Counted from the stretch's first letter, positions 1-10,405 are shown. The stretch: DNA of 64,000 bases from Sphingomicrobium sp. (GCA_030447545.1 JAUJOV010000012.1:1-64000); one strand, 5' to 3'. Program-made: numbers and translations. The notes: generated from the sequence alone by a model not told the origin.

Positions 1-176
1 AGCATCAGCAGGCCGCGGCGGGAGTGATTGTCCTTCGCGTGGGTCTTGAAGTGCTGGGTCAGATTGTTGATGCGCTCTGTGAGGATGGCGACCTGGACCT
101 CGGGCGAGCCGGTGTCGCTGGAGTCGCGGCGATGTTCCTTGATCAGCGCTTGCTTGCGCTCGGCAGTAATCGACAT
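1..176 (-). CDS. rpsO: 30S ribosomal protein S15, 3' end cut by window edge
   Basis: The first 58 residues are visible, starting [12 protein letters not shown] and containing the S15 signature stretch ([14 protein letters not shown], then [10 protein letters not shown]). S15 binds 16S rRNA helices 20-22 and nucleates the platform of the 30S subunit. The start lies only 18 bases after the truB stop, the usual truB-rpsO order, so it probably ends the rimP-nusA-infB transcript. The C-terminal third is outside the window. Confidence 0.97.
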   Translation of the reverse strand, partial: MSITAERKQALIKEHRRDSSDTGSPEVQVAILTERINNLTQHFKTHAKDNHSRRGLLM

Positions 177-194
177 CGTCAAACTCCTGTCTTC

Positions 195-1121
195 TTAAAG
201 GTTGAAGCCCCGAACGACCGTCAGGCCGTCGGCCGAAGCTTCCACCAGGGCGACCGGACGTCCTCCGTCGGTGGCCAGTTGAAGCCCCGGCTTCGCGGGG
301 AAACCGGCAAGGCGCTGTCCATGTCTGAGCAGCTGTGCCTGGCCGGGAGTGACGGGGAGGGCCGGGATGTCGTCCAGCGCCGCTTCCATCGGAAGCACCA
401 CCTCCGTCAGCCGCCGCGCCTTAGCGGCTTGATCGAGAAAGTCCAGCGAAATGGCCTGTTCGAGGGAGAAGGGGCCGGCGCCGGTGCGCCGGAGCATGGT
501 GACGTGGCCGACCGTTCCGAGCGCGCGGGCGATGTCTCGGGCGAGGCTGCGGATGTAGGTGCCCTTGGAGACTTGGGCCGAGAGCGTCACTTGCGCCAGC
601 CCCACCGCGCCTTCGCGCGGGGGCTCGGAGGTGCGCAAAGAGTGGACGGTGACTGTTCGCGGCTTCATTTCCAGCGTCTCGCCGGCGCGGGCTCGCGAAT
701 AGGCGGCCTTGCCGCCGATCTTCAGCGCGGAGAAAGCGGGCGGCACCTGCTCGATCTGTTCGATGAAGCTCGGGAGCGCCGCTTCGACTTGCTCGAGCGT
801 CGGCCGCGCGTCGCTCGTCGCCACGACCTGCCCTTCGGCGTCGAGCGTGTCGGTTTCTTGGCCAAACGACACGGTGAAGTCGTATGCCTTGGTCGCGTCG
901 AGCATGCGTCCGCCGAGCTTGGTCGCTTCGCCGATCGCGACCGGAAGCACGCCGCTTGCAAGCGGGTCGAGCGTGCCGCCGTGGCCCACCTTTGCCCTTG
1001 GCGCGCCCGCTTCGCGCAAGGCGCGTTTGACTGCGCTTACCGCTCTGGTCGAGCCGAGACCGACCGGCTTGTCGAGGATGATCCAGCCGTGAAGGTGGAC
1101 GGGCGGCATGGGGCTGGCCAT
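195..1121 (-). CDS. truB: tRNA pseudouridine(55) synthase TruB
   Basis: A 308-residue protein of the TruB family, which converts U55 in the T-loop of tRNAs to pseudouridine. The catalytic block GGTLDPLASGVLP is at about residues 48-60 and holds the active-site Asp. The GWIILDKPVG N-terminus and a later SKGTYIRSL segment are also typical. Two ATGs lie at the start (1121 and 1109); the second is equally possible. It follows rbfA in the operon, although two plus-strand genes sit between them, which may separate the transcripts. Confidence 0.96.
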   Translation of the reverse strand: MASPMPPVHLHGWIILDKPVGLGSTRAVSAVKRALREAGAPRAKVGHGGTLDPLASGVLPVAIGEATKLGGRMLDATKAYDFTVSFGQETDTLDAEGQVVATSDARPTLEQVEAALPSFIEQIEQVPPAFSALKIGGKAAYSRARAGETLEMKPRTVTVHSLRTSEPPREGAVGLAQVTLSAQVSKGTYIRSLARDIARALGTVGHVTMLRRTGAGPFSLEQAISLDFLDQAAKARRLTEVVLPMEAALDDIPALPVTPGQAQLLRHGQRLAGFPAKPGLQLATDGGRPVALVEASADGLTVVRGFNL

Positions 1122-1173
1122 AACTCGCGCCTAAGAGCCGTTCCGCTCCGAATCAAAGGACTCAATCGCAAGC

Positions 1174-2241
1174 GTGCTCGAAATCGTCGGAACCTGTCCT
1201 CACCGAATCTTCAACCTCTCACCCGTCGAACGGCTACGGCGCCAGCTCGAGGCGATAAATCGCCAGCGCACGAACCGGGGGCACCCTCCGCTGGGGCTCG
1301 TTGCAAGGGCCTGCGCGGTGTTCGACGACGCCGCCATTGCGTGGCTGTTCGAGCATCAGGGCGAGGTGCTCGGAACGCCCGATGGCCGGCCGCTGGCGGT
1401 GGTCATGCCGATCGAGAGCCTCGCCGAGGGGCGCCGGCTCCTCGAAGGCGGCGCCGAGGCGTCGCGATCCGGATCGCGCCAGTTCGTCCGCAAGCTCCGC
1501 CGGCAAGTCGAGATGCTTGCAGTTTCGGCCGACGAGCTCGACCTGAAGTCGATCGAGCGGCGGCTGTACCGCAATGTCTACAAGGGCGTGACGGACGTCG
1601 TCACCAAATATGTCTGGCCGGAGCCCGCCTTTCACGTGACCCGCCTGTGCGCCGCGCTGAACGTCAAGCCGAACACGGTGACGATCGCCGGAATGGTGAT
1701 GATGCTGCTCGCGGCATGGCTGTTCTGGCGCGGGCAGTTCGTCGGCGGCCTTGCCGCGGCTTGGTCAATGACGTTCCTCGACACTGTCGATGGCAAGCTT
1801 GCACGAGTGACCGCGCAATCGAGCAAGATCGGCAATTTGCTCGACCACGGCACCGACATGCTTCATCCGCCCTTGTGGTGGTGGGCAGTCACGATCGGCG
1901 CAGCGAAGCTCAGCGAGTCGCGCGACATGCTGCTGTGGTACTGCTTCATCGTGATTGTCATGTCCTATGTGCTGAGCCGGCTGGTCGAGGAGGGCTTCAA
2001 GCTCCGGTTCGGCTTCAATGCCTTCCTGTGGAGGCCGTTCGACAGTCGCTTCCGGCTGATCGTTTCACGCCGCAACATCCTGCTTTTGATCCTTACGGCC
2101 GGTGTGTTGATCGACCGGCTTTCGGAAGCCTGGATTGCAGCCGCCGCATGGAGCGTGCTGTCGCTGTTGATCCAGACTGTTCGCCTCATGATGGCCGAAG
2201 CCGCGTACCGGCGCGGTGAAATGCGCGCCTGGCTGGAGTGA
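1174..2241 (+). CDS. CDP-alcohol phosphatidyltransferase with N-terminal extension
   Basis: A 355-residue integral membrane enzyme of the CDP-alcohol phosphotransferase family, which moves a phospho-alcohol from a CDP-linked donor. The metal-binding signature DG-x2-AR-x8-G-x3-D-x3-D is read at about residues 209-231 (DGKLARV then GNLLDHGTD). Hydrophobic helices flank it. The first ~130 residues are soluble and resemble a degenerate nucleotidyltransferase domain of the sort fused to these enzymes in other sphingomonads (from memory). The start is GTG. Its stop overlaps the start of the next gene by 4 bases, implying coupling. The alcohol substrate (inositol phosphate, glycerol phosphate or other) cannot be assigned. 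Confidence 0.85.
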   Translation: MLEIVGTCPHRIFNLSPVERLRRQLEAINRQRTNRGHPPLGLVARACAVFDDAAIAWLFEHQGEVLGTPDGRPLAVVMPIESLAEGRRLLEGGAEASRSGSRQFVRKLRRQVEMLAVSADELDLKSIERRLYRNVYKGVTDVVTKYVWPEPAFHVTRLCAALNVKPNTVTIAGMVMMLLAAWLFWRGQFVGGLAAAWSMTFLDTVDGKLARVTAQSSKIGNLLDHGTDMLHPPLWWWAVTIGAAKLSESRDMLLWYCFIVIVMSYVLSRLVEEGFKLRFGFNAFLWRPFDSRFRLIVSRRNILLLILTAGVLIDRLSEAWIAAAAWSVLSLLIQTVRLMMAEAAYRRGEMRAWLE

Positions 2242-3197
2242 ATCGCACCGGCGTCCGCGCTCTGGCAGTGCGGGAATATCTTCCTCTGGCTGGGTGGCTG
2301 CTGTGCTGGGTGCTGCTGGCGCTTGCCCTGGGCCACGCGGATGCGGTCCGCCTGCTTGCTGCGCACATCTTCGTGCAGGCCGCGCGAGCGTTCGGCACTC
2401 TCGAGGTGATGCCCCTGCTCGCTCGCTTGGTTGGCGCCGAGCCGGCGGTGTGGCGAAGCTCCCGAGCGCGAGCCCTGCGCATCGAGCTTGGTGCGCTGCT
2501 TGCCAGCAGCCTGATTGTGGCAGCGGTCGCGGGCGTGCTTGTTGCAATCGGTGCTGCCCAGGTCGCTGCAATGGTCGCAATCATCGCCATCGGTGTCCCA
2601 GCACGCCACCCTGGCCAGTTGCTCGTTGCTGCGCGAGACCGGGTCGCTGCGTGGCGGCTTGGTGCCGGAGCGACGATCGCGGCGGGGGCGGCGATCGTCT
2701 ACTTGCGGGCGCCGGACTGGCAGCCTGCCGCCTTGGTGCTCGGGCTGCGGGAATGGGGCGGGCTGCTTGCGGCGTTTGTGTTCGCCCCGCGGCGCAAGCC
2801 TCGCGAGCGCCTCGATGCGCAGCCTCTGACATTCGCGCGAGCGGCGGAACAGACGGAGATGGGAGCGCGGCGAAAGCTCACCTACCGCCTGCTCAAGGGG
2901 GTCCTGACCGCAACCTTGGGACCCGCCGGCGCGGTTTTCGCACGCGCCGGAAGGGGCGCGCGGCTCGATTCACGAATCAGCCGGCTGGTCCCTCGGCACC
3001 GCGGTGGGATGGCCCTGTTCGCGTTCGTCACGGCGGGAATTGCAGCCACCATCCTGCTCCTGTCGCGGGAACCTTCGGCATTGTTGCTGGGCGCGGTCTT
3101 CACGCGCCTCGCCGCTTCATCGGGCGCGGCATTGTTGTGGTGGAGCTACGCCAAAGAGGGCGAAATCGCGGCGGACGAAGACGAGGACGAGCTCTAG
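2238..3197 (+). CDS. Hypothetical polytopic membrane protein
   Basis: A 319-residue Ala/Leu-rich protein with roughly six to eight hydrophobic segments and an acidic C-terminal tail (ADEDEDEL). It starts inside the stop of the CDP-alcohol phosphatidyltransferase gene (ATGA-type overlap), so the two are translated together and probably act in one envelope-lipid task. I recognise no family motif. An export or flippase-like role for the lipid made upstream is only a guess from position. It faces rbfA and ends 34 bases before it. Confidence 0.7.
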   Translation: MNRTGVRALAVREYLPLAGWLLCWVLLALALGHADAVRLLAAHIFVQAARAFGTLEVMPLLARLVGAEPAVWRSSRARALRIELGALLASSLIVAAVAGVLVAIGAAQVAAMVAIIAIGVPARHPGQLLVAARDRVAAWRLGAGATIAAGAAIVYLRAPDWQPAALVLGLREWGGLLAAFVFAPRRKPRERLDAQPLTFARAAEQTEMGARRKLTYRLLKGVLTATLGPAGAVFARAGRGARLDSRISRLVPRHRGGMALFAFVTAGIAATILLLSREPSALLLGAVFTRLAASSGAALLWWSYAKEGEIAADEDEDEL

Positions 3198-3231
3198 GCT
3201 CGCGCGCGCCTGCAGCAGCCCCCCGCAAGCG

Positions 3232-3624
3232 TCATTCGTCCGCCAGGTCCTGCGCGACGTGCTCGGAGCGGAGCAGCCGGTCGATATGGCTGCCCTCGTC
3301 GAAGCTCTCGTCGGTCAGGAACTTGAGCCGGGCCGCATATTTCGTGCGCACGCGCTGGGCGACCTCGCGCTGGAGGAAGGCGGTGTTCTGCCGCAGGGCC
3401 TTGAGGACCGCTTGCTCGTCCTGGCCGAGCAGCGGCTTCACATAGACGGTTGCGTGCCTGAGGTCGGGGGACATGCGCACTTCGGTGACGCTGACGAGAT
3501 GGCTTTGCAGCACCTCGTCATGCACCTCCCCTCGCTGGAGCAGCTCGCTCAGCACATGGCGCACCTGCTCGCCGACGCGAAGCAGGCGGACCGAGCGGCC
3601 TTCGGGAGTTTCGGTGCGGCGCAT
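3232..3624 (-). CDS. rbfA: 30S ribosome-binding factor RbfA
   Basis: A 130-residue protein with the RbfA KH-type fold pattern: an N-terminal [17 protein letters not shown] helix and a [14 protein letters not shown] strand-turn. RbfA assists late 16S rRNA maturation and cold adaptation of the 30S subunit. Its ATG lies 3 bases after the infB stop, so they are co-transcribed. Length fits the family (about 120-135). Confidence 0.95.
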   Translation of the reverse strand: MRRTETPEGRSVRLLRVGEQVRHVLSELLQRGEVHDEVLQSHLVSVTEVRMSPDLRHATVYVKPLLGQDEQAVLKALRQNTAFLQREVAQRVRTKYAARLKFLTDESFDEGSHIDRLLRSEHVAQDLADE

Positions 3625-3627
3625 CGG

Positions 3628-6150
3628 CTAGAGCGTCCGCGCGCGCTCCTCGACCTCGAACACCTCGAGCATGTCGCCCGCCTTGATGTCGTTGGTGTCG
3701 GCGAGCATCACGCCGCATTCGAGGCCGGCACGCACTTCGGCGACGTCGTCCTTGAACCGGCGAAGCGAGGAGATTGTGGTCTTCGACACGATCACGTCCT
3801 CGCGCGTGAGGCGGGCGTTGAGGCCCTTGCGGATCACGCCTTCGGTGACCAGCAGGCCCGCCGCCTTGTCGCGCTTGCCGGCCGGGAACACCTCGCGCAC
3901 TTCGGCGCGGCCGACGACCGTCTCGATGATCTCGGGGCCGAGCTGGCCGCCCATCGCCGCCTTCACCCAGTCGGTGAGGTGGTAGATCACGTCGTAATAG
4001 CGGAACTCGACCTTGTTGCGCTCCGACACCTCGCGCGCCTTGGCGTTCGGGCGGACGTTGAAGCCGATGATCGGCGCTCCGCTGGCGCTTGCCAGAGTGA
4101 CGTCGCTCTCGGTGATCGCGCCTACCCCCGAATGGAGGATGCGCACGCGGATTTCGTCGGTCGAAAGCCGGGTGAGCGCATGGTTGATGGCTTCGACCGA
4201 GCCGTGCACGTCGGCCTTGATGACCAGCGGGAACTCCATCGTCGTCGACTGGTGCGAAGCGAACATGTTCTCGAGGCTGACCGGCGCCGCGGTGGTCCGC
4301 TTGCGGTCGAGCACGCCCTGGCGGTAGGCGGCGACCTCGCGCGCGCGCGCCTCGTTATCGACCACCGTGAACGGGTCGCCGGCCGACGGCACCGCCGACA
4401 GGCCGAGCACCTCGACCGGGAAGGAGGGGCCCGCCTCGCGCACCTGGCGGCCCTTGTCGTCGATCATCGCGCGGACCTTGCCGCTCGACGCGCCCGCGAC
4501 GAGCGCGTCGCCGACGCGCAGCGTGCCGCGCTGGACCAGCACGGTCGCGACCGGGCCGCGGCCCTTGTCGAGCTTGGCCTCGATCACCGTGCCTTCGGCC
4601 TCGCGCTCGGGATTGGCCTTCAATTCGAGCAGCTCGGCCTGGACCTGGATCGCGGCGAGCAGCCCGTCGAGATTGGTCTGCTTGAGCGCGGACACCTCGA
4701 CGTCCTGGACGTCGCCGCCCATGTCCTCGACGATCACTTCGTGCTGAAGCAGCTCCTCGCGCACTCGCTGCGCGCGGGCGTCGGGCTTGTCGATCTTGTT
4801 GATCGCGACGATCATCGGCACGCCCGCGGCCTTGGTGTGGTTGATCGCCTCGATCGTCTGCGGCTTGAGGCCGTCGTCGGCGGCGACGACCAGCACGACG
4901 ATGTCGGTGACCTTGGCACCGCGGGCGCGCATTTCGGTGAAGGCCTCGTGGCCCGGCGTATCGAGGAAGGTGACTTTCGAGCCGTCAGCCACCTGCACCT
5001 GATAGGCCCCGATGTGCTGGGTGATCCCGCCGGCCTCGCCCGAGACGACGTCCTCGCCGCGGATCGCGTCGAGAAGCGACGTCTTGCCGTGGTCGACGTG
5101 GCCCATGATGGTCACGACCGGAGGCCGCGGATGCAGCGTTTCGGCCGCATCCACGTCGGCCGACGTGTCGATGTCGATGTCGCTTTCGCTGACTCGCTTC
5201 ACGCGGTGGCCGAACTCGGTGATCAACAGTTCGGCGGTATCCTGGTCGATCGTTTGCGTGAGCGTGACCGGCATGCCCATCTTGAACAGCGCCTTCACCA
5301 GATCGGCGCCGCGCTCGGCCATGCGGTTGGCGAGCTCCTGGACGGTGATTGCTTCGGGCACGACGACGTCGCGGACCTGCTTTGCGGCCGGGCCGGCCTG
5401 CTGGTGGTGGCGCTTTTCCTTTTCGCGCGCGCGGCGAAGCGCTGCGAGCGAGCGGGCGCGGCTGTCGTCCTCGCCCGAAAGGGCACGAGTGACGGTGAGC
5501 TTGCCCGAGTGGCGGCGGTCCTCGCGGCCGCGCGTCGGGCGGGCGGGCTCCGGCCGCTTGGGCGCAGGCGCGTGGACGGGGCGGCGGAAGCCGCGCTCCT
5601 CCTCCTCGTTGGCGGGCGCGGGCGCCGGTGCGGCCTGCGGCTCGGCGGGCGCTTCGAGCGCGCGCAGCGCCTCCTCGGCGGCTCGGCGCGCCTCTTCGGC
5701 CTTGGCTTCGGCCGCCTCTTCCTCGGCCAGGCGGTTCTCTTCGGCGCGGCGGCGCTCGTCCTCGTTGGCCGAGGTGCGGGCCTGTTCCTCGCGGCGGCGC
5801 GCCTCCTCGAGAGCGGTCATGCGCGCTTCCTCGGCCTCGCGCAGGAGCCTGGCCTGCATCTCCTTGCGCGCGGTGATGTCGTCGGCGGGGCTCGGCCGGC
5901 GCGGCTCGGGCGCGGGCGGAGCGGGCTTGGGCGCCGGCTTGGGCGCTTCGGCCGCGGGGGCGGGCGCGGGCGCCTCGGCAGGCGGCGCTTCGCCCGGGCG
6001 GCCGAGGATCCGGCGCTTCTTGACCTCCACCACGACCGTGTTCGAGCGGCCGTGGCTGAAGCTCTGCTTGACCTTGCCGGTCTCAACCGTGCGCTTGAGG
6101 CCCAGCGGCGGCCGGGTTCCAAGCTTCGGCTTTTCGGTCTGGTCTGCCAT
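3628..6150 (-). CDS. infB: Translation initiation factor IF-2
   Basis: An 840-residue initiation factor that brings fMet-tRNA to the 30S subunit and promotes subunit joining. After a charged Ala/Pro/Glu/Arg-rich N-terminal region (residues ~35-230) comes an IF2_N segment (about 265-315). The GTPase domain follows: P-loop [12 protein letters not shown] at ~350, DTPGHEAF, and NKID. The C-terminal domains II-IV complete the protein and no frameshift is seen. It starts 1 base after the ylxR stop and ends 3 bases before rbfA, tightly packed in the operon. Confidence 0.98.
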   Translation of the reverse strand: MADQTEKPKLGTRPPLGLKRTVETGKVKQSFSHGRSNTVVVEVKKRRILGRPGEAPPAEAPAPAPAAEAPKPAPKPAPPAPEPRRPSPADDITARKEMQARLLREAEEARMTALEEARRREEQARTSANEDERRRAEENRLAEEEAAEAKAEEARRAAEEALRALEAPAEPQAAPAPAPANEEEERGFRRPVHAPAPKRPEPARPTRGREDRRHSGKLTVTRALSGEDDSRARSLAALRRAREKEKRHHQQAGPAAKQVRDVVVPEAITVQELANRMAERGADLVKALFKMGMPVTLTQTIDQDTAELLITEFGHRVKRVSESDIDIDTSADVDAAETLHPRPPVVTIMGHVDHGKTSLLDAIRGEDVVSGEAGGITQHIGAYQVQVADGSKVTFLDTPGHEAFTEMRARGAKVTDIVVLVVAADDGLKPQTIEAINHTKAAGVPMIVAINKIDKPDARAQRVREELLQHEVIVEDMGGDVQDVEVSALKQTNLDGLLAAIQVQAELLELKANPEREAEGTVIEAKLDKGRGPVATVLVQRGTLRVGDALVAGASSGKVRAMIDDKGRQVREAGPSFPVEVLGLSAVPSAGDPFTVVDNEARAREVAAYRQGVLDRKRTTAAPVSLENMFASHQSTTMEFPLVIKADVHGSVEAINHALTRLSTDEIRVRILHSGVGAITESDVTLASASGAPIIGFNVRPNAKAREVSERNKVEFRYYDVIYHLTDWVKAAMGGQLGPEIIETVVGRAEVREVFPAGKRDKAAGLLVTEGVIRKGLNARLTREDVIVSKTTISSLRRFKDDVAEVRAGLECGVMLADTNDIKAGDMLEVFEVEERARTL

Positions 6151-6151
6151 T

Positions 6152-6865
6152 CTATTCCTTCGTCAGTTCTTCAGCCGAGCCGCTACCGGAGGCGGGAGCG
6201 CCGCCCCCCAGACCGGCACGGGGGTCAATGAAAGCGCGCCACCGGGAGAGCGCGTGGAGCACGCGCGCCGCAGCGGCACGATCGGTCAGGGCTACATGTA
6301 CCACATTTTCGCGGCCCAAGGCCATGGACAAGATGGTGCGATCCTCGGGGAATAGAAGGCCTTGGCCGCCGCTCTTCGCAACAGCCTCGTCAGGCCCGCC
6401 CACGCGCCAGGCCTGATCGAGCTTCCTTCGCCCGTCCTCGGCCGCGTCGGATGCGTGGATCAGAAGCTCGACCTTGCCCATGCGCGCGGCGGTTTCGACG
6501 CGATCCGAGCCGTTGATCAAATTGCCGGCGCGAGCCTCCATCCCGAGCCGATCGAGAGTGGCCTGTTGAAGCGCCGAAGCGATGCGTTTCCCGAGGTCGG
6601 CGGGGACTTTCACGTCGTTCGTGCGGAAAGCCCGGGCGAGCGCGCCCTTGAGCTTGCCCTTCGCATTGGCTGCGTCGAGCTCGTCGCGGGAGACACCGAT
6701 CCAGGCGCCGCGGCCCGGCGCCCGCGCCCGGACATCGGGCGCGATGCTGCCGTCGGGGCCGAGCGCGAGCCGGATCAGCTCCTCGCGCGGCCCGGTCCGC
6801 CGCGAGAGGATGCAGGTGCGCTCCGGAACGTGCGCGTCTAGCGGATCATTGCTCCTCGCCCCCAA
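6152..6865 (-). CDS. YlxR/DUF448 RNA-binding protein fused to an L7Ae-like domain
   Basis: A 237-residue protein lying between nusA and infB, where ylxR genes occur across bacteria. The N-terminal half carries the YlxR pattern (ERTCILSR at ~15, later GRGAWIG). The second half (from ~95) looks like an L7Ae/S12e-type RNA-binding fold (LEQ-like helices, then [10 protein letters not shown]). Such YlxR-L7Ae fusions are common in alphaproteobacteria. The proposed ATG overlaps the nusA stop by about 20 bases; a slightly later start is possible. Role: probably RNA binding in transcription-translation coupling. Confidence 0.85.
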   Translation of the reverse strand: MGARSNDPLDAHVPERTCILSRRTGPREELIRLALGPDGSIAPDVRARAPGRGAWIGVSRDELDAANAKGKLKGALARAFRTNDVKVPADLGKRIASALQQATLDRLGMEARAGNLINGSDRVETAARMGKVELLIHASDAAEDGRRKLDQAWRVGGPDEAVAKSGGQGLLFPEDRTILSMALGRENVVHVALTDRAAAARVLHALSRWRAFIDPRAGLGGGAPASGSGSAEELTKE

Positions 6866-8484
6866 CCGCGTCCTCCTCTGCGGAAGCCGGCGCGGACGCG
6901 CCTTCCTCGTCCTCGAACCAGTGCGCGCGGGCGGCCATGATGATCTCGTTGCCCTGCTCTTCGGTGAGGCCGAAATCGGAAAGGATGCCGCCCTTGTCCT
7001 CGGGCCGCTTGGGCGCGGTCTCGGCGCGGCGGCGCGGCTCGACGCGCTTCTTCTGGATCAGCTCGTCGGTCGCGAGGTCGGCAAGGTCGTCCAGAGTGCG
7101 GATGCCCGCCTTGCCCAGAGTCACCAGCATCGCCTCGCTGAGGTGGGGAAGTTCAGCGAGCTCATCCGACACGCCGAGCGCTCGGCGCTGCTCGCGGGCG
7201 GCGGCTTCGCGGCGCTCGAGCGCCTCGGCGGCGCGGCTCTGCAGCTCGCTTGCGATCTCGTCATCGAGGCCCTCGATCGAGGCGATCTCGTCCAGCGCGA
7301 CGTAGGCGACCTCCTCGAGGCTGGTGAAGCCTTCGGCCACCAGCAGCTGCGACAAGGTCTCGTCGACGTCGAGCTCGGTCTGGAACATCTCGGTACGTTC
7401 GACGAACTCGCGCTGGCGCTTCTCGCTCGCGTCGGCCTCGGTGAGGATGTCGATCTGCGAGCTGGTGAGCTGGCTTGCGAGCCGCACGTTCTGGCCGCGG
7501 CGGCCGATCGCGAGGCTCAGCTGGTCGTCGGGCACCACCACCTCGATCCGGCCCTCTTCCTCGTCGATCACGACTCGGCTGACGGTCGCGGGCTGGAGGC
7601 CGTTGACGACGAACGTCGCGAGGTCCTCGGACCACGGGATGATGTCGATCTTCTCGCCCTGGAGTTCCTGAACGACGGCCTGGACCCGGCTGCCCTTCAT
7701 TCCGACGCAGGCGCCGACCGGATCGATCGAGCTGTCGTGGCTGATCACGCCGATCTTGGCGCGGCTTCCGGGTCGCGGGCGGCGGCCTTGATCTCGATGA
7801 TCGTCGGCGTAAATCTCCGGCACTTCCTGGGCGAACAGCTTCTTCATGAACTCCGGATGGGCGCGCGACAGGAAGATCTGCGGGCCGCGTGCTTCGCCAC
7901 GCGCAGGATCAGCGCTCGGATTCGGTCGCCGACGCGAACCATCTCGCGCGGGATCTGCTGGTCGCGCCTGATCACGCCTTCGGCGCGGCCGAGATCGACG
8001 ACGCGTGGCCGAACTCGACGCGTTTGACGACGCCGGTGATGACTTCGCCGACGCGGTCCTTGAACTCCTCGTACTGGCGCTCGCGCTCGGCATCGCGGAC
8101 CTTCTGGAAGATCACCTGCTTGGCGGCCTGCGCGGCGATCCGGCCGAATTCGATCGGGGGAAGCGGGTCGACGATGAAATCGCCGACGCTCGCGCCCTTC
8201 TGAAGCTTCTGCGCGCCGCGCTCGTCGATCTGCTTGAAGTGATCGTCGACTTCCTCGACCACCTCGAGAACGCGCCAAAGGCGAAGGTCGCCGGTCACGG
8301 GATCGAGCTTGGCACGGATGTCGTTCTCGGCGCCATAGCGGGCGCGGGCGGCGCGCTGGATCGCATCCTCCATCGCCTCGATCACGATCCCGCGGTCGAT
8401 CAGCTTCTCGCGCGCGACGGAGTCGGCGATCGCCAGCAGCTCGGCCTTGTTTGCGGATGGGGAGGCGGGGGCGGCAGTGGCCAT
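6846..8484 (-). CDS. nusA: Transcription elongation/termination factor NusA, frameshifted as read
   Basis: The N-terminal domain reads cleanly from ATG at 8484 to about 8015 (ending [11 protein letters not shown]). The S1-like domain then continues in a second frame ([18 protein letters not shown]) to about 7895. Next comes a third frame ([18 protein letters not shown]), with two further shifts bracketing [11 protein letters not shown] at 7760-7805. The KH domains ([16 protein letters not shown]) and the C-terminal acidic repeats read without break to 6846. NusA binds RNA polymerase and nascent RNA and modulates pausing, termination and antitermination. Because it is essential and each piece is conserved, the four or more indels are most likely sequence errors. 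Confidence 0.93.
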
Positions 8485-8486
8485 GT

Positions 8487-9032
8487 CTAGTCCTCTATCG
8501 TCTGAATGGTGTCGGCGCCCTCGTTGCTGAGCGGCGCGGTCGCTTTGATGAGCTTGTCGGTCAGGAGCAGCTTGGCCGAGTGGATTGAGGCGAACGGGAT
8601 GGTGTAATCCTGCCCGTCCCTGGCGGTCAGGTGGACGGCCTCGCTTGACCCGGTGCCCTGGAGCGTTCCGGAGAATTGCTTGCGGCCCGCCATCGGCTCG
8701 GCGAGCGTGATCCGCGCTTCGTGGCCCTTCCAGTCGTCGAAATCGGCGAAGCGAGTCAGCGGCCGGTCGATACCCGGCGAGGAAACTTCAAGCCGGTAGC
8801 TGCCCTCGACCGCGGCTCGGCCCTGTGCCTCGCTTTCGTCGAGAACCTCGGACAGGCGGCGCGAGATTCGCTCGCAGTCGGACAGGTCGAGCTGGCGGGT
8901 GTCGGGGCGCTCGGCCATCACCTGCAGCGTTGGGTCGGAGCGGCCGCCGACGAAGGTGACGCGCACCAGGCGGTAGCCGAGGCTCTCGACCTCGGGCTCC
9001 AGCAGCCTGCTCAATGCGATCATGTCGGCCAA
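8487..9032 (-). CDS. rimP: Ribosome maturation factor RimP
   Basis: A 181-residue RimP, which acts in assembly of the 30S subunit. It shows the family pattern LEPEVESLGYRLVRV near the N-terminus, then CERISRRLSEVLD and EVSSPGIDRPLTRFADF around residue 90. It is the first gene of the rimP-nusA-ylxR-infB-rbfA operon and stops 2 bases before nusA. The ~196-base gap upstream (9033-9228) should hold the operon promoter, but I could not pick out convincing -35/-10 boxes. Confidence 0.95.
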   Translation of the reverse strand: MADMIALSRLLEPEVESLGYRLVRVTFVGGRSDPTLQVMAERPDTRQLDLSDCERISRRLSEVLDESEAQGRAAVEGSYRLEVSSPGIDRPLTRFADFDDWKGHEARITLAEPMAGRKQFSGTLQGTGSSEAVHLTARDGQDYTIPFASIHSAKLLLTDKLIKATAPLSNEGADTIQTIED

Positions 9033-9228
9033 GCCAAACGCCCTTTTCGCAACACCAATGTCCCCTCGGACCGACCGGGCCCCCGGTCAGCCTCAACGTC
9101 GCTAACGATGTCGAGGAGAGGCTGGCGCTATAGGCCGCGGCAAGCCTTCGCGCAAGCTGGCAGGGCTGCACTCGAGCCCCTATATCGCACCCGCCGATCC
9201 CGGCGTGTTCCTTCCAGTGAGTCAATGA

Positions 9229-10389
9229 ATGAGCTTTCGCTTGATGCAAGCCGCCGCGGTCATGGTCCTCGCGGCCTGTGGAGCCGCGCAGACGCCCAGT
9301 TCCGCGGAATCCAGCAGCCAGCAGCAGTCTTCCGGCACCGCGCAGCAGTCAATTTCGCGCGAGCCGTTCCGGATCGCCGAAGTCGCGCGCTTCGAAGCGC
9401 CCTGGGCGATCGAGTTCCTGCCCGGGAACGACCCGCAGACGAGGAACATGGCGCTGGTCACCAACAAAACGGGGACGCTGTGGCTGATCGATGTCGCCAC
9501 CGGTCGGCGCCAGCAGGTCGCCGGAGTGCCTGCGGCCAAGGTCGAGGGGCAGGGCGGGCTCGGCGACGTGGTCGTCCACCCGGACTTCGCCGGCAACCAG
9601 CGGATTTACCTCAGCTTCGTCGAGGGGGGAAGCGGTGACACTAGCGGCGCGGCGGTCGGCTACGGCCGGCTGAACCTTGCTTCCGGGCAGCCGCGGATCG
9701 AGGGCTTCAAGGTGATCTGGCGCCAGACCCCCAAGGTCAGCGGCAGCGGCCATTTCGCGCATCGCATCGCGTTCGCGCCCGACGGGACGATGTTCGTCAG
9801 CTCGGGCGAGCGGATGAAGGGCGAGCCTGCGCAGGACCGCAACAGCGACCTTGGCAAGATGATCCACATGACCGCCGAAGGCGAGCGCCTCGGCGGCCGC
9901 TTCTACACGCTCGGGCACCGCAACGTGCTCGGGATCGCCTTCGCTCCCGACGGGCGGCTGTGGGCGGCGGAGATGGGACCAAGGGGCGGCGACGAGTTCA
10001 ACCTGATCGTGCGGGGCCGCAACTATGGCTGGCCGGTGGCGTCGTACGGCAGCGAATATGGCGGCGGCGACATCCCGGACGAGCACCGCAGCCGCGGCTT
10101 CGAGGAGCCCAAGCTTTGGTGGAACCCGGCGATCTCGCCCGGCGGCATGATGATCTACACGGGAGACCTGTTCCGCGGCTGGAAGGGCGACGCGTTCATC
10201 GCCGCCTTGTCGGGCCAGGCGCTGGCGCGCGTCGACATCGACGGAGCAAATGCTCGCAAGGCCGAGCAATGGCCGATGGGAGCGCGAATCCGCGCCGTCG
10301 AGCAGGGCCCGAACGGAGAGATCTACGTGCTGGAGGATGCTCGGCGCGGCACGGGCGGCAGGCTTCTTCGGTTGACTCCGGCGGGCTAG
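9229..10389 (+). CDS. PQQ-type (YliI-like) soluble aldose sugar dehydrogenase, lipoprotein
   Basis: A 386-residue six-bladed beta-propeller dehydrogenase. The N-terminus is a lipoprotein signal with lipobox LAAC (Cys about residue 18) followed by a Ser/Gln-rich linker, so it should be anchored on the periplasmic side. Typical motifs are HFAHRIAFAPDG, a GHRNVLGIAF strand, and EMGPRGGDEFNLI with GRNYGWP. Family members oxidise aldoses using PQQ; the natural substrate here is unknown. It stands alone and converges on chrA, ending 17 bases from it. Confidence 0.9.
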   Translation: MSFRLMQAAAVMVLAACGAAQTPSSAESSSQQQSSGTAQQSISREPFRIAEVARFEAPWAIEFLPGNDPQTRNMALVTNKTGTLWLIDVATGRRQQVAGVPAAKVEGQGGLGDVVVHPDFAGNQRIYLSFVEGGSGDTSGAAVGYGRLNLASGQPRIEGFKVIWRQTPKVSGSGHFAHRIAFAPDGTMFVSSGERMKGEPAQDRNSDLGKMIHMTAEGERLGGRFYTLGHRNVLGIAFAPDGRLWAAEMGPRGGDEFNLIVRGRNYGWPVASYGSEYGGGDIPDEHRSRGFEEPKLWWNPAISPGGMMIYTGDLFRGWKGDAFIAALSGQALARVDIDGANARKAEQWPMGARIRAVEQGPNGEIYVLEDARRGTGGRLLRLTPAG

Positions 10390-10405
10390 TTCCAGCGCGC
10401 GCGGC

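Noticed and set aside
24-2219. A 731-codon plus-strand frame opposite truB and over the CDP-alcohol gene
   Set aside because: TruB on the minus strand and the CDP-alcohol phosphatidyltransferase in another frame are both clearly conserved, so this is a shadow.
3004-6231. A 1075-codon plus-strand open frame opposite infB
   Set aside because: It is the mirror of infB in a GC-rich genome; composition is His/Arg/Leu/Asp-rich without domains, while the minus strand gives a full IF-2.
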